Positions 1 to 14,600 of a stretch of 64,000 bases of DNA are shown piece after piece. The notes beneath the pieces are model-generated. The model did not search any database and was not told the DNA's origin. It was given only the letters and a program-made list of their open reading frames with translations. The stretch is taken from the NCBI RefSeq assembly GCF_910592395.1, contig NC_088318.1:3782001-3846000 (forward strand). Reading direction: 5' to 3'. Source of the DNA: Lineus longissimus. Its lineage: Eukaryota > Nemertea > Pilidiophora > Heteronemertea > Lineidae. The number at the start of each line of letters is the position of its first letter. Position 1 is the stretch's first letter. Made by a program: the position numbers and the translations under genes.

Positions 1-439
1 ACTGCAGGTAGCCATGCCAAGTCCAGTAAGTAGGCCGCCTAGGTATAGACTGAGCCGGATTGTGGTTTGTATGGTTGTAATGCCTGAACATTAATTGATA
101 AATCATCCTGGCATAATCAGTGCTTTTCAATATACTCCGCCTGTCAATATAAGCAGGAGAAAAAAAACCGGATCTCGGGATGTGATAAATGGGCACTTCA
201 AAGTTTGTTATGTTTAGTCCAGATCCAACAATTGTATCCTTGATAAATGTCCCAAATAAAGTTTGTACTTTTTTGACTCTCTGGTTAGGTTGTTCTGTCC
301 TCTGTCTCATTGAGAGGAATCAGTTCCTGGCCAAATTCCTTGTGTATGTGGGAAGTATCTCCAACAGCACAGGGGCAGATCCAAGGGAGGCCTATGGCCT
401 GTTATGTGTAGCACTATGCGATTCACTGATTCATTCAAT

Positions 440-1500
440 ATTTCAGTCAGAAATCGAATGAATAGTTTCTTTAGTGAAAAATAAATCAAATAAATTGTCA
501 ATCGAATCGAATGATAGGTTGTTTTATCAAAAATGTATTGGAAAGAGTTTAAAATATCAAGACCGAGATCAAACAATCTCATTCGATTCTTACAAATCAC
601 CTATTCAATATTAATCGCATAATTCGTCATATAGATTAAAGTAGATTTCGATATAATCAAATAGTTCTTACAAAAAATTGAATGATAATTTGATTTTAAG
701 AATGAATGTTCATTCGATTCCATATCAAATGAAAAGCAATATTCGATTTAAAAATCAAATGGTCTATTTGATTTAAATCGAATGACCTATTCGATTTAAA
801 TCGAATGAGTATTCGATTTCTAAATCAAATTGTCTCATTCGATTCTGCTCCTATTCCATTCGATTCTAATTGGTTGCTAGTTTGTCACGTGACTATGATT
901 GACCAATCAAAATCGAATAGAAATCTACACAAAATCGAATGACCTATTCGGTTTTAAATCGAATGGTCTATTCGATTCTGCTCCTATTCCATTCGATTCT
1001 AATTGGTTGCTAGTTTGTCACGTGACTACGATTGACCAATCAAAATCGAATAGAAATCTACAAAAATCGAATGACATATTCAATTTTAAATCGAATGGTC
1101 TATTCGATTTTAAATCGAATGACCTATTCGATTTAAATCGAATGAGTATTCGATTTCAAAATCGTATATACTTCTTATTTGATTCTGAAATTGAATATAC
1201 TTTGATTAAATTGAAAGATTTGGTGTAATTAAAATCGAAAATGCTTCGTTTTTTGACCAGTTAATGCGATATATTTGAATCTGATTTTGATCTATTTCTT
1301 TCACCTTTTGATTTTTTCTAAGTTATATTCGATTATGAATTTATAGTGTTTGATTTGATATACAAGAAGAACAGTATTTTTTGTTGATAAATGTTTGAAA
1401 AAAATCGAATGAATATGCAAAAAAATCAAATGATTGAGGGAAGAATCGAACAAAGTTGATTAAAATCGAATAGATAGGCACAAAAATCGAATTTTAATTG
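440..1500. repeat. ATTCGATT/AATCGAAT palindromic repeat field
   Basis: Dozens of copies of ATTCGATT and its complement AATCGAAT occur, often back to back as ATTCGATTTAAATCGAAT. The density falls off gradually at both ends, as in an old satellite or palindromic minisatellite rather than one transposon insertion. A larger 133-bp unit is duplicated inside it. Confidence 0.8.
836..1105. repeat. 133-bp tandem duplication with CCAAT and E-box motifs
   Basis: Two direct copies, the second starting about 133 bp after the first (matching bases at 841 and 974). Each carries ATTGG, a central CACGTG and a CCAATCA, so each contains two opposed CCAAT boxes around an E-box. The pair sits 1.5 kb upstream of the transporter ATG. 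A regulatory role is inference only. Confidence 0.6.
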
Positions 1501-2577
1501 CAATGTTGCTCAAATCGAATTTTGCTACAAAAAACATGCCATAGAGGCCCTCCCCCTATTTTCTGCTGACTGGTAAAAACATGCTGTGCCCCAAGCCCAG
1601 CCCCCCCCCCTTTCTCATAATTCTGGATCCGTCCCTGCAGCAGTACCAGCAGAAAGGAAAATTTGGGTGAAAGAAGTCGGCAAATCAAGACAATAGGTTA
1701 TTAGATGAACTTCCTCACTGGAAAAACAAACCAAATTCAATTTACCACCCCAGAGAGAGGTTGTGACCTTTGGAAACCCCACTATTCTGCTGTGGATGTG
1801 GTACAATCATATGACATAAACAATCATCATGATAGCCTAAAAGTTTCCTATATGATTGTAACTCTTGAGCTGCCAATTACCTGTTAATCAAACCATCATA
1901 AAAATATGGTCATGGTGGTGAAGTGATGATTACTGATGAAGTGGTATCCCTGCCGGTCCACTGCGTACGGAGTGTAATGAAGGGGCAGCATAAAATGACA
2001 TTACCACCCCACCTGAGAAGGGGATGGAGATCAAGAAAGACATGTTGCTACATCGCTGTCCTTCCTGACCCTGCGACCTGGCCTTGTAGACCTAGTCCTC
2101 GGACCTCGGGACAAATGGTGGGGTGGCGAGCCAGCTATAAAGGTTGCAAGGTGGATATTGATGATAATGTGTAATTTAATGATAATGTCATATATAGGAC
2201 GTTCTCTCAGTAACTGGGGACGCGTCCACACAAAGGCACATCTTGCCACCCCGTCTTTGTCTGGATTTTTTTCGCTTATTAGGCAATCGACCAGAAAGGG
2301 GTTAAAGATTCGAGCTGACGCAATCCCGTAGTAAAATGTGTAACGTGAGTGCACGTGGTGTATTCATTGATAAAATGACCCCAATCCAAATCGAGGCTCC
2401 ATTCATCCACATATTATTTGTGCCAAAGTTGTTGTTTTGTAAGAATCAAGACCATTGTCAGATTGTGTTTGTCATTTCGATTACTGCTGTGTATTGTTTG
2501 ACTAATTAGTATTGCTCGTTTAAGTCTCCCGGTGATCTTTTGTGCGACCTGGTCTATTTGTAAGTGCGCGTGCCCGC

Positions 2578-2586
2578 ATTTATAAT
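2578..2586 (+). promoter_or_regulatory. Possible TATA element of the transporter gene
   Basis: TTTATAATC lies about 40 bp upstream of the ATG at 2625. If it is the TATA box, the 5' UTR would be very short, about 10-15 nt. An upstream non-coding exon is equally possible. Confidence 0.25.
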
Positions 2587-2624
2587 CAGCCCCCAGTCCG
2601 CATTTTCTGTCAGTCAGAAACAAA

Positions 2625-5600
2625 ATGGCAAAGCTAGGGAGAAAGCGTACGGAATCAGGCACAAGCACGGGCAGTGGAAAAGCTCCTGTTCCAGTGGAGG
2701 AGTCGGTCAAACTAAAGCCTAAGATCACTCTGGCGAATGGTGTGGCCATTATTGTGGGCACGATCATAGGATCGGGGATCTTTCTCACCCCAAAAGGCGT
2801 CTTGGAAGGGAGCGGCAGTGTGAGTTATTCCCCATGCACATGGTGGCCATGTGTCTCGATTTGTGTAGTATTTTGCATGGTGGCTGTACATTTTGTACAG
2901 TGTGTAGGCTATACATGTGGCAATGTATTGCCAAATTTTGGGAAGTTGATCCCTTGGTCATCACTGTGAGAGACAAGACAACCAGTCCATTGATATTCAA
3001 TGTTGGTCTTGTCTCATGACCTACTCAGTCTCATGACCTACTCAATGTCTATTCACCCTGTTTACTGTTGGGTTTTGTGTTCAAATGCGTTCATTTCGCA
3101 GTAAATTCATTAGTAATGCCTGGCTTAGAACTTGGAGGTTGATAATGAGGTTGTGGGATTTAAATTTTTGTGGAAATAATGTTATGTATAGGCCTATGAC
3201 CAAGTAAAGTTAAAAGTATCGCTTATAGAAGATAGATGGGGAGGCAAGAGATATATGGCGGTATTGATATGTCATCTGATGTTACATCACCACGTCGTAG
3301 GAAGCTTGTGGGGTTTAAATTTACAATCCCCGATCGGAATTGATGTAGTTAGATCGCACTCGCCTAAAAATCCATTGAACAGTGACACTTCTTTAGTCAA
3401 CTGATGACCTTTTTTTGGGCGGTGAACGGGGCTTGTAAACACATTCCTCTAACCCTTACCTGACATAATATGGCCACTTTTTAATGTGAATTGACGATAT
3501 GACAAGGACACTCGAACTTGTCTGAAGGCCTAAAAACTTTGGACAACTGCCATGAGCTACAACCACTGTGCCGGTTTGTTCCCGGTGAACGCTTGAATAG
3601 TCAGAACCCAAACAAGTTTGCTTCAGTCATGTGTGAAATCGAGAATGCCAATGATTCCAAAAACTGCTGGCTATCGAATCCCCTCTATAATATTATAATA
3701 GTACATGTATATTGAAACATTGGTTTATTGAGCAAAGAAAATTCTATGGACATTTTTAAAAAAGGTCCTTTTGATAGACGTCTTGTTTTTGAAGTCATGC
3801 GTGAACACTTGACTGCTTAGAACCCAAACAAAGTTGCTATGGAACATTTGCCTTTACAAAGTAAACTCCTTTGTTCCAGTTGACAAGCATGACTTCAAAA
3901 ACAAGACCTGCATCAAAATGACCTGTTTTAAAAATGTCAATAGAATTTTCTTTGCTCAATAAACCAATGTTTCAGTATACTGTTATATTATTTATAGAGG
4001 GATTCTATAGTCAGCAGTTTTTGGAAACATTGGCATTCTGACTCTTGATTTCACACGTGACTGAAGCAAACAAGCTCTTAAATTACAGTCATATTCTAAA
4101 AATGTCGCTTTTCACGGTTGTCCCCATTGTTAAATTTTGTCATCCTCTCACTAATAAAAATTAGCCTAGTAAGGGAGAGCATTGTGTAAAAATGACGATA
4201 AAGCAATTACCTTATCATGAGTATGACATAAAACACTATTCATGAATAACATGAATAATTGTGTGTAGGATGTTGATGATATTGATGGACTGATCTGCCT
4301 TTCAGGTTGGCTTTTCGTTGATCATCTGGGCGGCTTGTGGCATCGTATCACTGATAGGAGCTCTCTGCTATGCTGAACTGGGAACAACTATCGTGACGTC
4401 TGGCGGTGACTACATCTACATCTTGAGAGCGTTTGGTCCCTTCTGGGCTTTCCTCCAACTATGGGTATGTACGATTGCTATCAATCATGGAGGTGTCTTG
4501 CATTGTTCGGTTTATGTTATGATATCTTATAGCATTCTGAATGCTATATCCTTTAGCATATGTTATGATATCCTATAGCACTAGCAGTCTGAATGCTATA
4601 TCCTATAGCATATGTTATGATATCCTATAGCATTCTGAATGCTATATCCTATAGCATATGTTATGATATCTTATAGCATAATTATGTTCTGATATCCTAT
4701 AGCATTCTGAATGCTATAGGATATCGTAACATAATCATAACAATCTTTGATATCATCGAGGATGAGTACTTCTGAGACAAGAATATAGAGGGTTTTCCTG
4801 TCTGTTATGTAATAGTGCGGCGAACATGTCCTTGTCTCGCATGTTGTCATGTGCACACGTGTACAGTAACTACTCACCAATTCTGTAGTGTACGTAGTGC
4901 TTTAGAAGAACTTCCAGAGTGTTATTATCATGAATATAGATGACAACAGCTTGTCATATTGTCTGGCTCAGTGTGAACTATCATTCAATATGGCTATGCC
5001 TACATCAGCAGAGTCTATTTACATACATTATACATTATTATTGACATTATAACATTATAACATTAAAAAAGCTGCCTGTCACTTCGGTCCAAGGCTGTTG
5101 TGCTTTAAAAGAATTGAGAAAGTTGGGTTGGCAAAAGCAGCATTTGTTCTTGCCCAGTTGACCATCACTTCGCTGAAAATGTGGTTGGTGGTACATTGTA
5201 TTGTGTGGGTGAAGTTTAATACAGTTATTTTATGATAATTTTGTTGTTTAACTGTGAGGGTACACAGTTATTTGTCCAGCTAGGTAGCTGTTCAAAATAC
5301 TACCACAATGTACTTTGCACTTTGTGCCCCTACCTATACTACAGATCAATAGTAATCCTAACCTCATGTTTTTTCCAGCCGGTCTTGTCTCGACATAAGT
5401 TTGCCTGCTTTAACCCTATAATCTTCATTTAGGTGGTTTTAAACGGCTCATTACCAGATGTAGAACAATGTACTTTGATATTATTTTGATGTTGAACATT
5501 TTAAAATTGCATAAGCATTTGAACTGTGTAAAAATACATGTCTCTAGTAAGGCCCCTTTTTGTATTGAAGTGTTTACAAGGACTTGAATTCCTAGATCCC

Positions 5601-8600
5601 TTTAAACGAGAGTAGAATGTTTAAAGATAATGTTCTTTTTTAGGTGAACTTGATTGTCATCAGACCGACTGCCCAGGCGATTGTGTCGTTGGTATTTGCC
5701 AATTACGCCTTACAACCCTTTTTCCCATCATGCGTTGTACCAGATCCAGCTGTCAGATTACTAGCAGCCCTCTGCATAGGTAAGTTTCTACCCTTTCCTC
5801 ACGAGTGCACAATCTTCCCTGGGCATCTGAGGGGGGGGGGTTCAAACGTACTAAAATAAAGACCAGTGAAGGCATCTGAGAAATAAATGACTTTTATGGC
5901 AAGCGTTGTACTATTGAGATGAGGTAGATGATAACCGTAGTTTACAACAATGTCCACTGCCCCTAATCCCTGTTGTTGGACTTGGGTTGTGTTGCTCCGT
6001 CGACACGTGTTTCTGCCCGTCGAGGCTACATGAGGGAGTCAGGGATAGACTTGTTTGAAGTTAGAATGGTAGAGGGTAGAATGACGTCACGACCTTCTCA
6101 AAATCATTGTGACGTTGTTGTAGGATTTGTTGTGTCCCCATGATTCTTATCGACGCAATTGACCGAAATAACAGTCACCTCAATTCCTCATGAATTCTTA
6201 TTATTTACAATGAAGGTGTATCATTTGGTTTGGTCCGCCTCAGATAACTGTCGTAGCCGAATTCGCCATTGAATGCTACGAGATAAGAAATGGGAAATAA
6301 AGCTTCCTGCTTCTTATCTCATATGATATATGATAAAAAATGATGTAAAATGTCTCATAAGCCCATTGGGGCTGGCTGTAACTTACAGGTGACAATAAAC
6401 AAGTATATATATATACATGCATACCCCCCCTCGGTCGTCTTGTTTGTCGTTCTTCTTGTCAAAGATCCCGTTATGAATCAAACATCCCTATTCATCAATA
6501 TGCGCGATTATATCTCGTATTGATTTTTCATTATTGGCACTTTGTTGCTAGGCGCCAATGCTGATGGTATGCTTTTAGACAATCCCCGTGAACGGGTGGC
6601 TCACGGGCCAATAAAAGACCATGAGTACTATTGGCGGTTTTGAATAATGGTGGCAAATCGTTTCCCATGAAATATCCGTAAGAACAAGTATGAATTAAAT
6701 CTCTAATATGTGTAGTGTGCTTGGTGATAGCTAAAACGTTGTAAGCTAGAAAGTTATTATCGTTGAATCTGAACAGTCCTGGCACTCCCCAATGTGGATT
6801 GGAAACAGGATGTGTCTCGGACCTTAAATTATGCTCTTGTCACAGCTTTACAAGTGGTTTATCGATCATTATGGTCGACTTCTGTAAACAGGTGGTATCT
6901 TTTGACCATGTTTCATTCATGATGCAATATTATTTTAAATTCTATTGAATTTTCATTGGTGTGATAATTTTGACCTGTTCACACCCAGAAGCGGCCTGAT
7001 CACCGTTTTCATTACTGTTGGTTGTAACCATTGATTATTTGCACCTGTTACTTCAGAGTCCTCTTGATTGCGAGTTTAGACAAACATCTGGACAGTTCCC
7101 AGAGTTGTATAATTCATTCTCAGATTGTGATATCATTTTCAAACATCACCTGATGAATGAATGAGGGAGACTGCATAACTTTGGGAAGACCACAAACCAG
7201 ATTCCTATGAAAAAACAATTTTAAAGATACATTATTTGATGACAGCTCTGTCTGACAACTTACTTTAGGTGTAGAACAGAACTTTTCATGGCAATAAACT
7301 TGGGACATTCACATTCGCATTCACCTTGAATCATTCCAGAGGGACATCTGGAGGCAATGCCATTGCCAGGGACCAAAGAATTTCGGCCCTTATCAATATC
7401 GATATCATTCATCGTTATCATATGTCAGAATCTTGATCATTCTTTCCACGGGCTGCATAAATCCATCCCAATCATCTCCGTCTCCTTGGCAACGCCTTGT
7501 GACCTTCCAAAACTTTGACGTGGAGAGCCCACATATTCTGTCATTGTCAGATGTCGAACCTGAATTACCTATTAAAAGTTGATTAGCGTTCCTGTGGGGT
7601 ATCGTCAATACACCGGATCCTTGCGATCAATAAATCTCTAATGGAAAAATCGGCAAAAACTCTCTAGTACCTTTTCAGTAAGGTTGTGGAGGTATTGGCT
7701 GTCTTACAAGCACGGTGAAGGTGTAGCTTATTGTCGGGGAAAACCTGAGGCAGAAGCCAAGGTTTTCGGTGAAAATTTTGGTTTGTCTCCAAATCAAGAA
7801 AGTCGAGTGGAAGCGCTGAGTAAAAGCGAATATGGCAAGCTTCCAAAAAAATGACAGACTGAAATGAAAATGTTTAGTGGATCAATAAGTTTGTCCTAAA
7901 ATGTAAGTGTGCTTTAATTACCATTATTCACATGTGCTACTGTTTAGGCAAAGTAGCCGCAGACTCGCTGAATTTATGTATCAGAACTCTGGTTTGAAAT
8001 GGTTCAGTATTCATTGTCACACTCCTATCGTTTGATAATCCATGGATGGAATAAAACAACTTGGTTCAGTTGTTTAATCTTGCTACTCAGTCATGTTAAT
8101 AGTGCATGCAGCTGTTTATTATTTATTCTATAGCTCTAAATTTGGCCTTGTGGACTGATTGCGACCTTCAGAGTGTGCCAGAGCCTTTATAAGCATAGTA
8201 AAAAAGATTACACTTTGTTTTAAGCACAGTAAAAAAGAGCACACTCTCAACACTGCGACACTACATTATATATAACAATCGGTCCATAATTCTGCAAGGT
8301 TTCTACCTCACTACACTCTTAATCCGACTAAGTGTAGGATTTGTTCCTTTAAAGCCATGCTGATTCAGCCAGAAATACAATCCAGAGTTTTCCCGAGGAT
8401 CGAACCCGGGTCCCAGTGGTATAACAAGCTGCTCTGTTAACCATTAGGCTGTGAGGCCCCTCAAAAAGTTACTCATGGTCAAGAAATAAGTTACCTCATC
8501 CCGATGTGGCATTTTAAAATTTGATTAAAAGTATTACAAATTTGAAAGACATCTGTAGTTACGAATTAAGCGTCTCGAAATGTAAAAACTGCCAAATTTC

Positions 8601-11600
8601 TCACCCCAGTGCTGTATGTTATGCGTGCAGTATTCGATTCAGTTTCAAGCAAGTAACTCCAAACCCAATCATGTGTCTCTCCTGTCCTCTTGTGGTGATG
8701 CCTCCCCTCAATCAAAGATAGATTTCTAACGAGATACGCGCTGCCAACCACAACAAGCTTGACCAAGCATCTACTCAAGATATTGCTTTGTCCAGTGCGT
8801 AATTTCATGCGAATTGACTCTTCTGTGTAGATGAGGGGAAACGCTTGGTCATTGGTATAAAAGTCTTCGCTTATGACTTGTTTGGGTTCATAGAACAATA
8901 GTGGATATGATCTAGTCTGATAGTCACTTCATAACACCACAAGCATGAAACTGTAAACCCCATTATTTTAGCGAGTCTAATATTTTTGCAAGAAGGGGTA
9001 ATTGCAAACTTCAGGGGTGCAAAAATGCTCATTTGTAATGGTTTATCATTTGAAAAATTGTGCAGAAATAAATGGCAGTAATGTCTGAGATGGATGTTTT
9101 TAGCTCACCTCTTAGCAGAGGTGAGCTTATCCCATACCGTGGCGTCCGTCGTCCGTCGTCGTCGTCGTCGTCCGTCGTCCGTTAGCAGGGCACGTTTCAT
9201 AACTGTTAGAGCTATTGAGTTGAAACTTGGTACACATGTACCCTTATGTAATGACACCTGGGAGACCAAGTTTCGGTCCGATTCGTTTCATGGTTTGGCC
9301 ACCAGGGGGCCAAACGTTAAAAGTGAAAATATGCAATATCTCCCTTAATAGTAGTCGGGAAATTTTGAAAAAAATATGGTAGGTACTTCTAGCAAAGGTG
9401 CATCATATATCCTCCGGGTTTTTGATTTGATCTCCTTTTCAAGGTCACAGAGGTCAAATGGTGTAAATTGGCCGTTAGGATGTAACGATGGCACGTTTCT
9501 AAACTGCAATGACTATTGATACCAAATTTGGTACACATTTACCCCTTAGTCAGGTGATCTCAGGGACCGAAGTTTGGTCCAATATGATTCACCACTTGAC
9601 CACCAGGGGGCAAAATCCAAAAACCTTAAAAGTGTGATTATTCCTTAACTTCTTGCTCGATTGCCACCAATTTGATATCATGGGTACATCTAACCACCAT
9701 ACAGTATATGTCACACAGGTTTTTAATTTGACCTTCTTGTCAAGGTCACAGAGGTCAAATGGCGTAAATTCGCCGTCAGGCCGTAACTATGGCACGTTTC
9801 TTAACTGCAATGACTATTGATCACAGATTAAGTACACATGTACCCCTTGGTCAGGTGATCTCAGGTACCGAAGTTTGGTGCGATCTGATTTGCCGTTTGG
9901 CCTCCAGGGAGCTGGCCAAATCCTAAATTCTTCAAAATGCCATTATTCCTAATAATGACTTGCCCGATTGGCACCAATTATATATCATAGGTACATCTAA
10001 TTCTAACAACCATTCAATGTGTCACCCGGGTCTTCTTTGATTTGACCTACTTTTCAAGGTCACAGAGGTCGAATGTACTGTAAATTGGCCATTTTGGGGA
10101 AATTGTAATTGCTTGGACCTACATCAAACCTAACACTACATGACACAATACCATGCTCTTTATCCATCTTTCCTCCACATGAGGTGAGCACAATGGCCCT
10201 GGCCATTTCATTTGCAAAAACATATGAGTGGTGAAAGTAAAAGGTGTGTTTGTTTGTGTTTTTTCAGGTATACTGACTTTTGTGAATGTGATGAACGTAA
10301 GATGGGCGACGAGAATCCAGGACATATTTACTATTGCGAAACTCCTGGCCTTGGTCATCATCATCATGACAGGACTTGTCATGCTCGGAATGGGTATGTA
10401 TAATTTCATAGTTAAAGCACCCGCAAACAACTGATTTTAATCGCATGTCATGATAATTGCTTGTTTGCGATGTTCATCGCTCACAACAGTGATTATAATC
10501 ACATGAAGATGCAATCGCTCGTTTCCGTGATTTTCGTATTGAAATGGAAATCTTACTGACCCACTCCAGGGGACTTGTAGCTCTAAACTTGTGCCGTCTG
10601 CTTGGGATTAAAAAACAGAATTACTTCCAACTTACAAAGCAACAAGATCTTGAATGGTGCCTAGCATTGTTTGTTGGGCAACAGGTTTTTCCAACTCCAT
10701 GTTTATTTCTTTTATTGAGAAAATGTACTTGTCTGGATATTGATTGCAGTTATTTTGAAGCTGTCTTTCATGTATTCTTCTGATTTGGGAAACACTCAAG
10801 GGGAAACACTATAGATCCATGCACTTGATTGGGAACAACGTTTACAAAGATGTCGTGTCTCGTCACATTACAGTAATGTAAAAATGCTGGGTGACGTGAC
10901 GACGGCCAACACTACGTTATGTAAATGTTGTTCCCGGCCAACACTACGTTATGTAAACGTTGTTCCCAATCAAGTGCATGGATCTATAGTTGGAAAAAGG
11001 CCTATTTTGAAAATCTGAAGGGAAGCTGGAATTTGTATCAATACTCCTGCAGCTTCTTCCCATCATGATAAAAAAGGATGGAATACATGAACTCTAGCCT
11101 CAAATTGAACTCGGCATTCCTGCTGAATCCATCTACCATTGTCATGGTTATATCTGGTGTCTAAAGTTCAGATATGTCAGATCTTCTTTCCATTAGGACA
11201 GCAATATCACATTTTTGCATGGTGGTTAGCTATTGATGACTTCGATCAGTCTCCTGATTGTCAATCTACAATGCCAGCAGCTGTTGACACAATTATCATC
11301 AACGATCAATTGGCTAATCATAATTGACAGAAAATAATTGAGTAATTTGCTGAAGATGAGTTATTTACAAATTATTTGAGATAAGGGCCTTTCTATCTGT
11401 TGGCAATGATGGTAATAAATATAAACTAGGTCTATGACCTTATTAATTGCAGTTTTTCTCTTCCTTGGGTTCATTATCATATAATTACATGAATCAATAT
11501 TATCATAGTACACATGTCCAAAATGAGTACCAGTAATGATGAATGAGATAAGATTCCATGATAAAACGATTTGATATTCTTCTCCGCAATGAGATTGTTT

Positions 11601-14600
11601 TGACCTCTGCTTGACCAAGACCAAGTAAAACAGTTAGTAATCTGCGACAATAATTGGCCGTGCTGACCTTACCAAGAGTTTTGAGTCTATCACCAATAGT
11701 GGCAATGCAACAAACTCTCCCAGAAATGCAAGTGGTAACGCAGATAAGGACCAGCCTACCTTCAATCAGTAAGACAAGAGATAGGGCATGGGGAAGACAT
11801 GTATGATATTGGACTGTTAGACCCACAGTGTTCTTCTTTTTCATTTGGCGACCCCACAATGTGTTGGTCTGAGGCACTGCCCTGACGAGCTATTGTTTCT
11901 AAAGTGGACCTGCTCAAATGTTCCATTGGGGACCCGAACTTCCCCAGCATCGTTTGAAGGTCATGCAGTGTTAGGGTATTGCCATTTGTATGCAAATGGA
12001 TGAGAATGGTTGATACCATTTCCATGGTGGATCTGGCGCTATACAAGACTCTGTATTGATTGATTGATTGATACCCATTCTGTTGTTGATAATACGTCAG
12101 TCCAAGGAGGATACCGCGGTGACGTCACATCACGTGATCCCCACCCATATTAGTGATCGCTATGGCCAATCAGATTCAGTCTACTGACAGCACCAGCACT
12201 GAACACATCTCCACGTCTCACTGTCTGGTGCGCTCCTGTGCACAAAAACACCAATAGACATGAAATATTGCAATACCTAGTATGGCTTCTTCCTGTGTAG
12301 AATAAAATTTACAGAGCAGATTAACTTCCACGAATAAAAAAGACGTTTGGCGTGGCCAAAGTGCGGAAATAATGGGAAATAATGTCTCCGCTAAAATACA
12401 CTACGAAATACACTAGGCAATGCACTACGCGATACACGGTAGAGATGCAGTTGAGTTTGTTATTGTTTTGACTTAGAAGCCCGCCCATATCATAATATAT
12501 TCATGTATTCATGAAGTATGAACTCATTTCTGTCCCATACAACTCGAAGAACAGTCAATTTCTCCTTAAATCATCACCGAAACCGCGATATCCGCAGGAA
12601 GATTTCGTTCTAGTGTCCGAAAATGCATGATCTTACAGGGGCGCTAACTCGACAAATAGAGGGGATCTATGCGAGTTTTAGGTATTACAGGTCTCGAACC
12701 TGTAAAATCTGTAAACATGCCTCCAAATCCTATTATGATAATGAAGAGATTGCCCCATATCTGGGAGACTGTTTTGAAACCATCGCTAATTTTGGAAGAT
12801 CGGTGCCGGCTATTTGGTTTAAAAAACCCTATTTTTCCCCATCAAAACAGCACTTTTCATTATTCAAATGATAGCTTATTGTCTGAAGACTTATTTCATA
12901 GCAGAAAAGTACTAATAACTCTGATTTGATGCGAAAAATCTAACTTTTTTGATGACTTGATTTTCCCTTGGCCGTGGATCGAGTTTGTTTACAATATGCA
13001 GCGCCATCTTGGAAAAGCCGTGACGTCACCGCGGTATCCTCCTTGACGTCAGTCAATAGAATTCTGACGAATCGACTATAGCCGCACTTACACCACCTGA
13101 AAATGGACCACCAATCTTGGTTCGGGAACCAATGCCGCACCATCGAAAATCCACCAAGCGCTTACACTAGCGCTGCAGCTAGTTATAAAATCCGGCTACA
13201 GATGGCGCGCAAACAATAAATTGCATGCGCAGAAAGCGCCATTTCGAAAGCGCCGCCTGGAGCCGAACCATCTAACTAGCTAATTGCCGATCCATTTGCG
13301 CGTACACCACGACAAAGCCGAGCTTTTAACAAGCCGGGCGAATTTGGACCATCAAGCTTGGTGGGACAAATTCGCTCGGCAATTTGTATCGGCAATGGAT
13401 TGCCGAACCAATTTGTCGCGGCAATGTGGTGGTGTAAGTGCAATTGGTCCACCAATATTTCGTGGTGTAAGCGCAGCTATTGTTTGCCCATCTTATGGGC
13501 TTTCAATCATTACCTTATTGGATTGAGGAGCAGAATGAATCTTTTGCGATAAATAAGGTATACCCCCAAACAATGTAGAGTTTAGAGTAGGCCTACCCTG
13601 AACTACACCCTGGGCAAGCAGTTAATTTAATATCTCCATAATAGTAAAGTGCAGTGTGGAAAATGTAGAAGGAAGTAACTTGAACAACCAAAAATTTGTT
13701 TTTCGAAGTCTGGAGATAGCGCCTGCCTTTGAGCTTGGTATCACAAATAAACCTGACGGAAATTTCTTGTTGGGGTGCCTCGAATTCTTAGAACGATATT
13801 GGTGTGGGTGGGTTATAACAGTAACTTTAGCTTCCCTACCTTGTCGTGTTAGAAAAAAAACTCATATCAGATTGTGAAAGGTGTCCATAGAAAAATGGCG
13901 GTGAAGGCTGGATGCAAGGGTTGTGTACAGTATTGTGACGGGTAAATATAGAAAAAAATACCCTGCAAGTCTGGGTTTATAAAAGAGGTGAGGACAAAAA
14001 ATGTAGAACAACAGGTTGTGGGTGTTGTATTAGTTCCTAGGTAGTATCTTTGCACTTTCGGAGAAAAAACCTGATCTCTTGTTGGTGCACATGGAGATGG
14101 CAGACGATTTGAACACTTGGCTTTTGTGTTTTAGAATAACACCTGCTGTTGGTTCATGGAGGTTGTGGCATCACATTGTTCTGCTGACTTCTCTACCGAA
14201 TATCTAACCTTTCAAAGTACATCCTGCAGGCCTTTAGGTCTGCCTGGCGTACCTTTTCCTTAGAATTCATCTTCAGGAACCGGACAGGTTTCGATAAACA
14301 ATAAATCATTCTGCACTCTGGCAGTTGCCCTGTCTTTCTCACTTGCTAGTCAGAATGCACTGATCAAAATACCAACAGAGCTTTTGTGTCTATTTGATCT
14401 TCACTTGAAGAATGTTGTGTGCTGCCCACGGTGAGAAATGCAAAGTGTAAATAAGTTTTTCTCTTACAAAGGTCAGGCCTCGGGGCTTCATCTCATTCTT
14501 CTTGCCCTTCTTCTTAGGGCCATGGAGGTCAGGAATAGGGCTGTGGCCTTCAGCTCTTCCTCCATTCCCCACAGTTTCTTCTTGACATTTCAATCCTCCG

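Larger units (their letters stand above)
1..2577. other. Intergenic region upstream of the transporter gene
   Basis: No coding exon is supported here. The first 440 bases look unique. From about 440 to 1500 the sequence is a repeat field built on ATTCGATT. A short stretch near 1540-1640 holds a poly-C tract beside GTCC/GGATCC-type dispersed-repeat sequence. From 1650 to 2577 I see only short frames without splice-site support. Confidence 0.6.

Noticed and set aside
2031-2788. Minus-strand frames overlapping the transporter start
   Set aside because: They are shadows of the 5' region and exon 1; no conserved domain.
9094-9348. Arg-rich open frame at the start of the 1.1 kb repeat (also at 17068-17361)
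   Set aside because: It is the (CGT)n run of a transposable repeat, present in both copies. No homologous domain.
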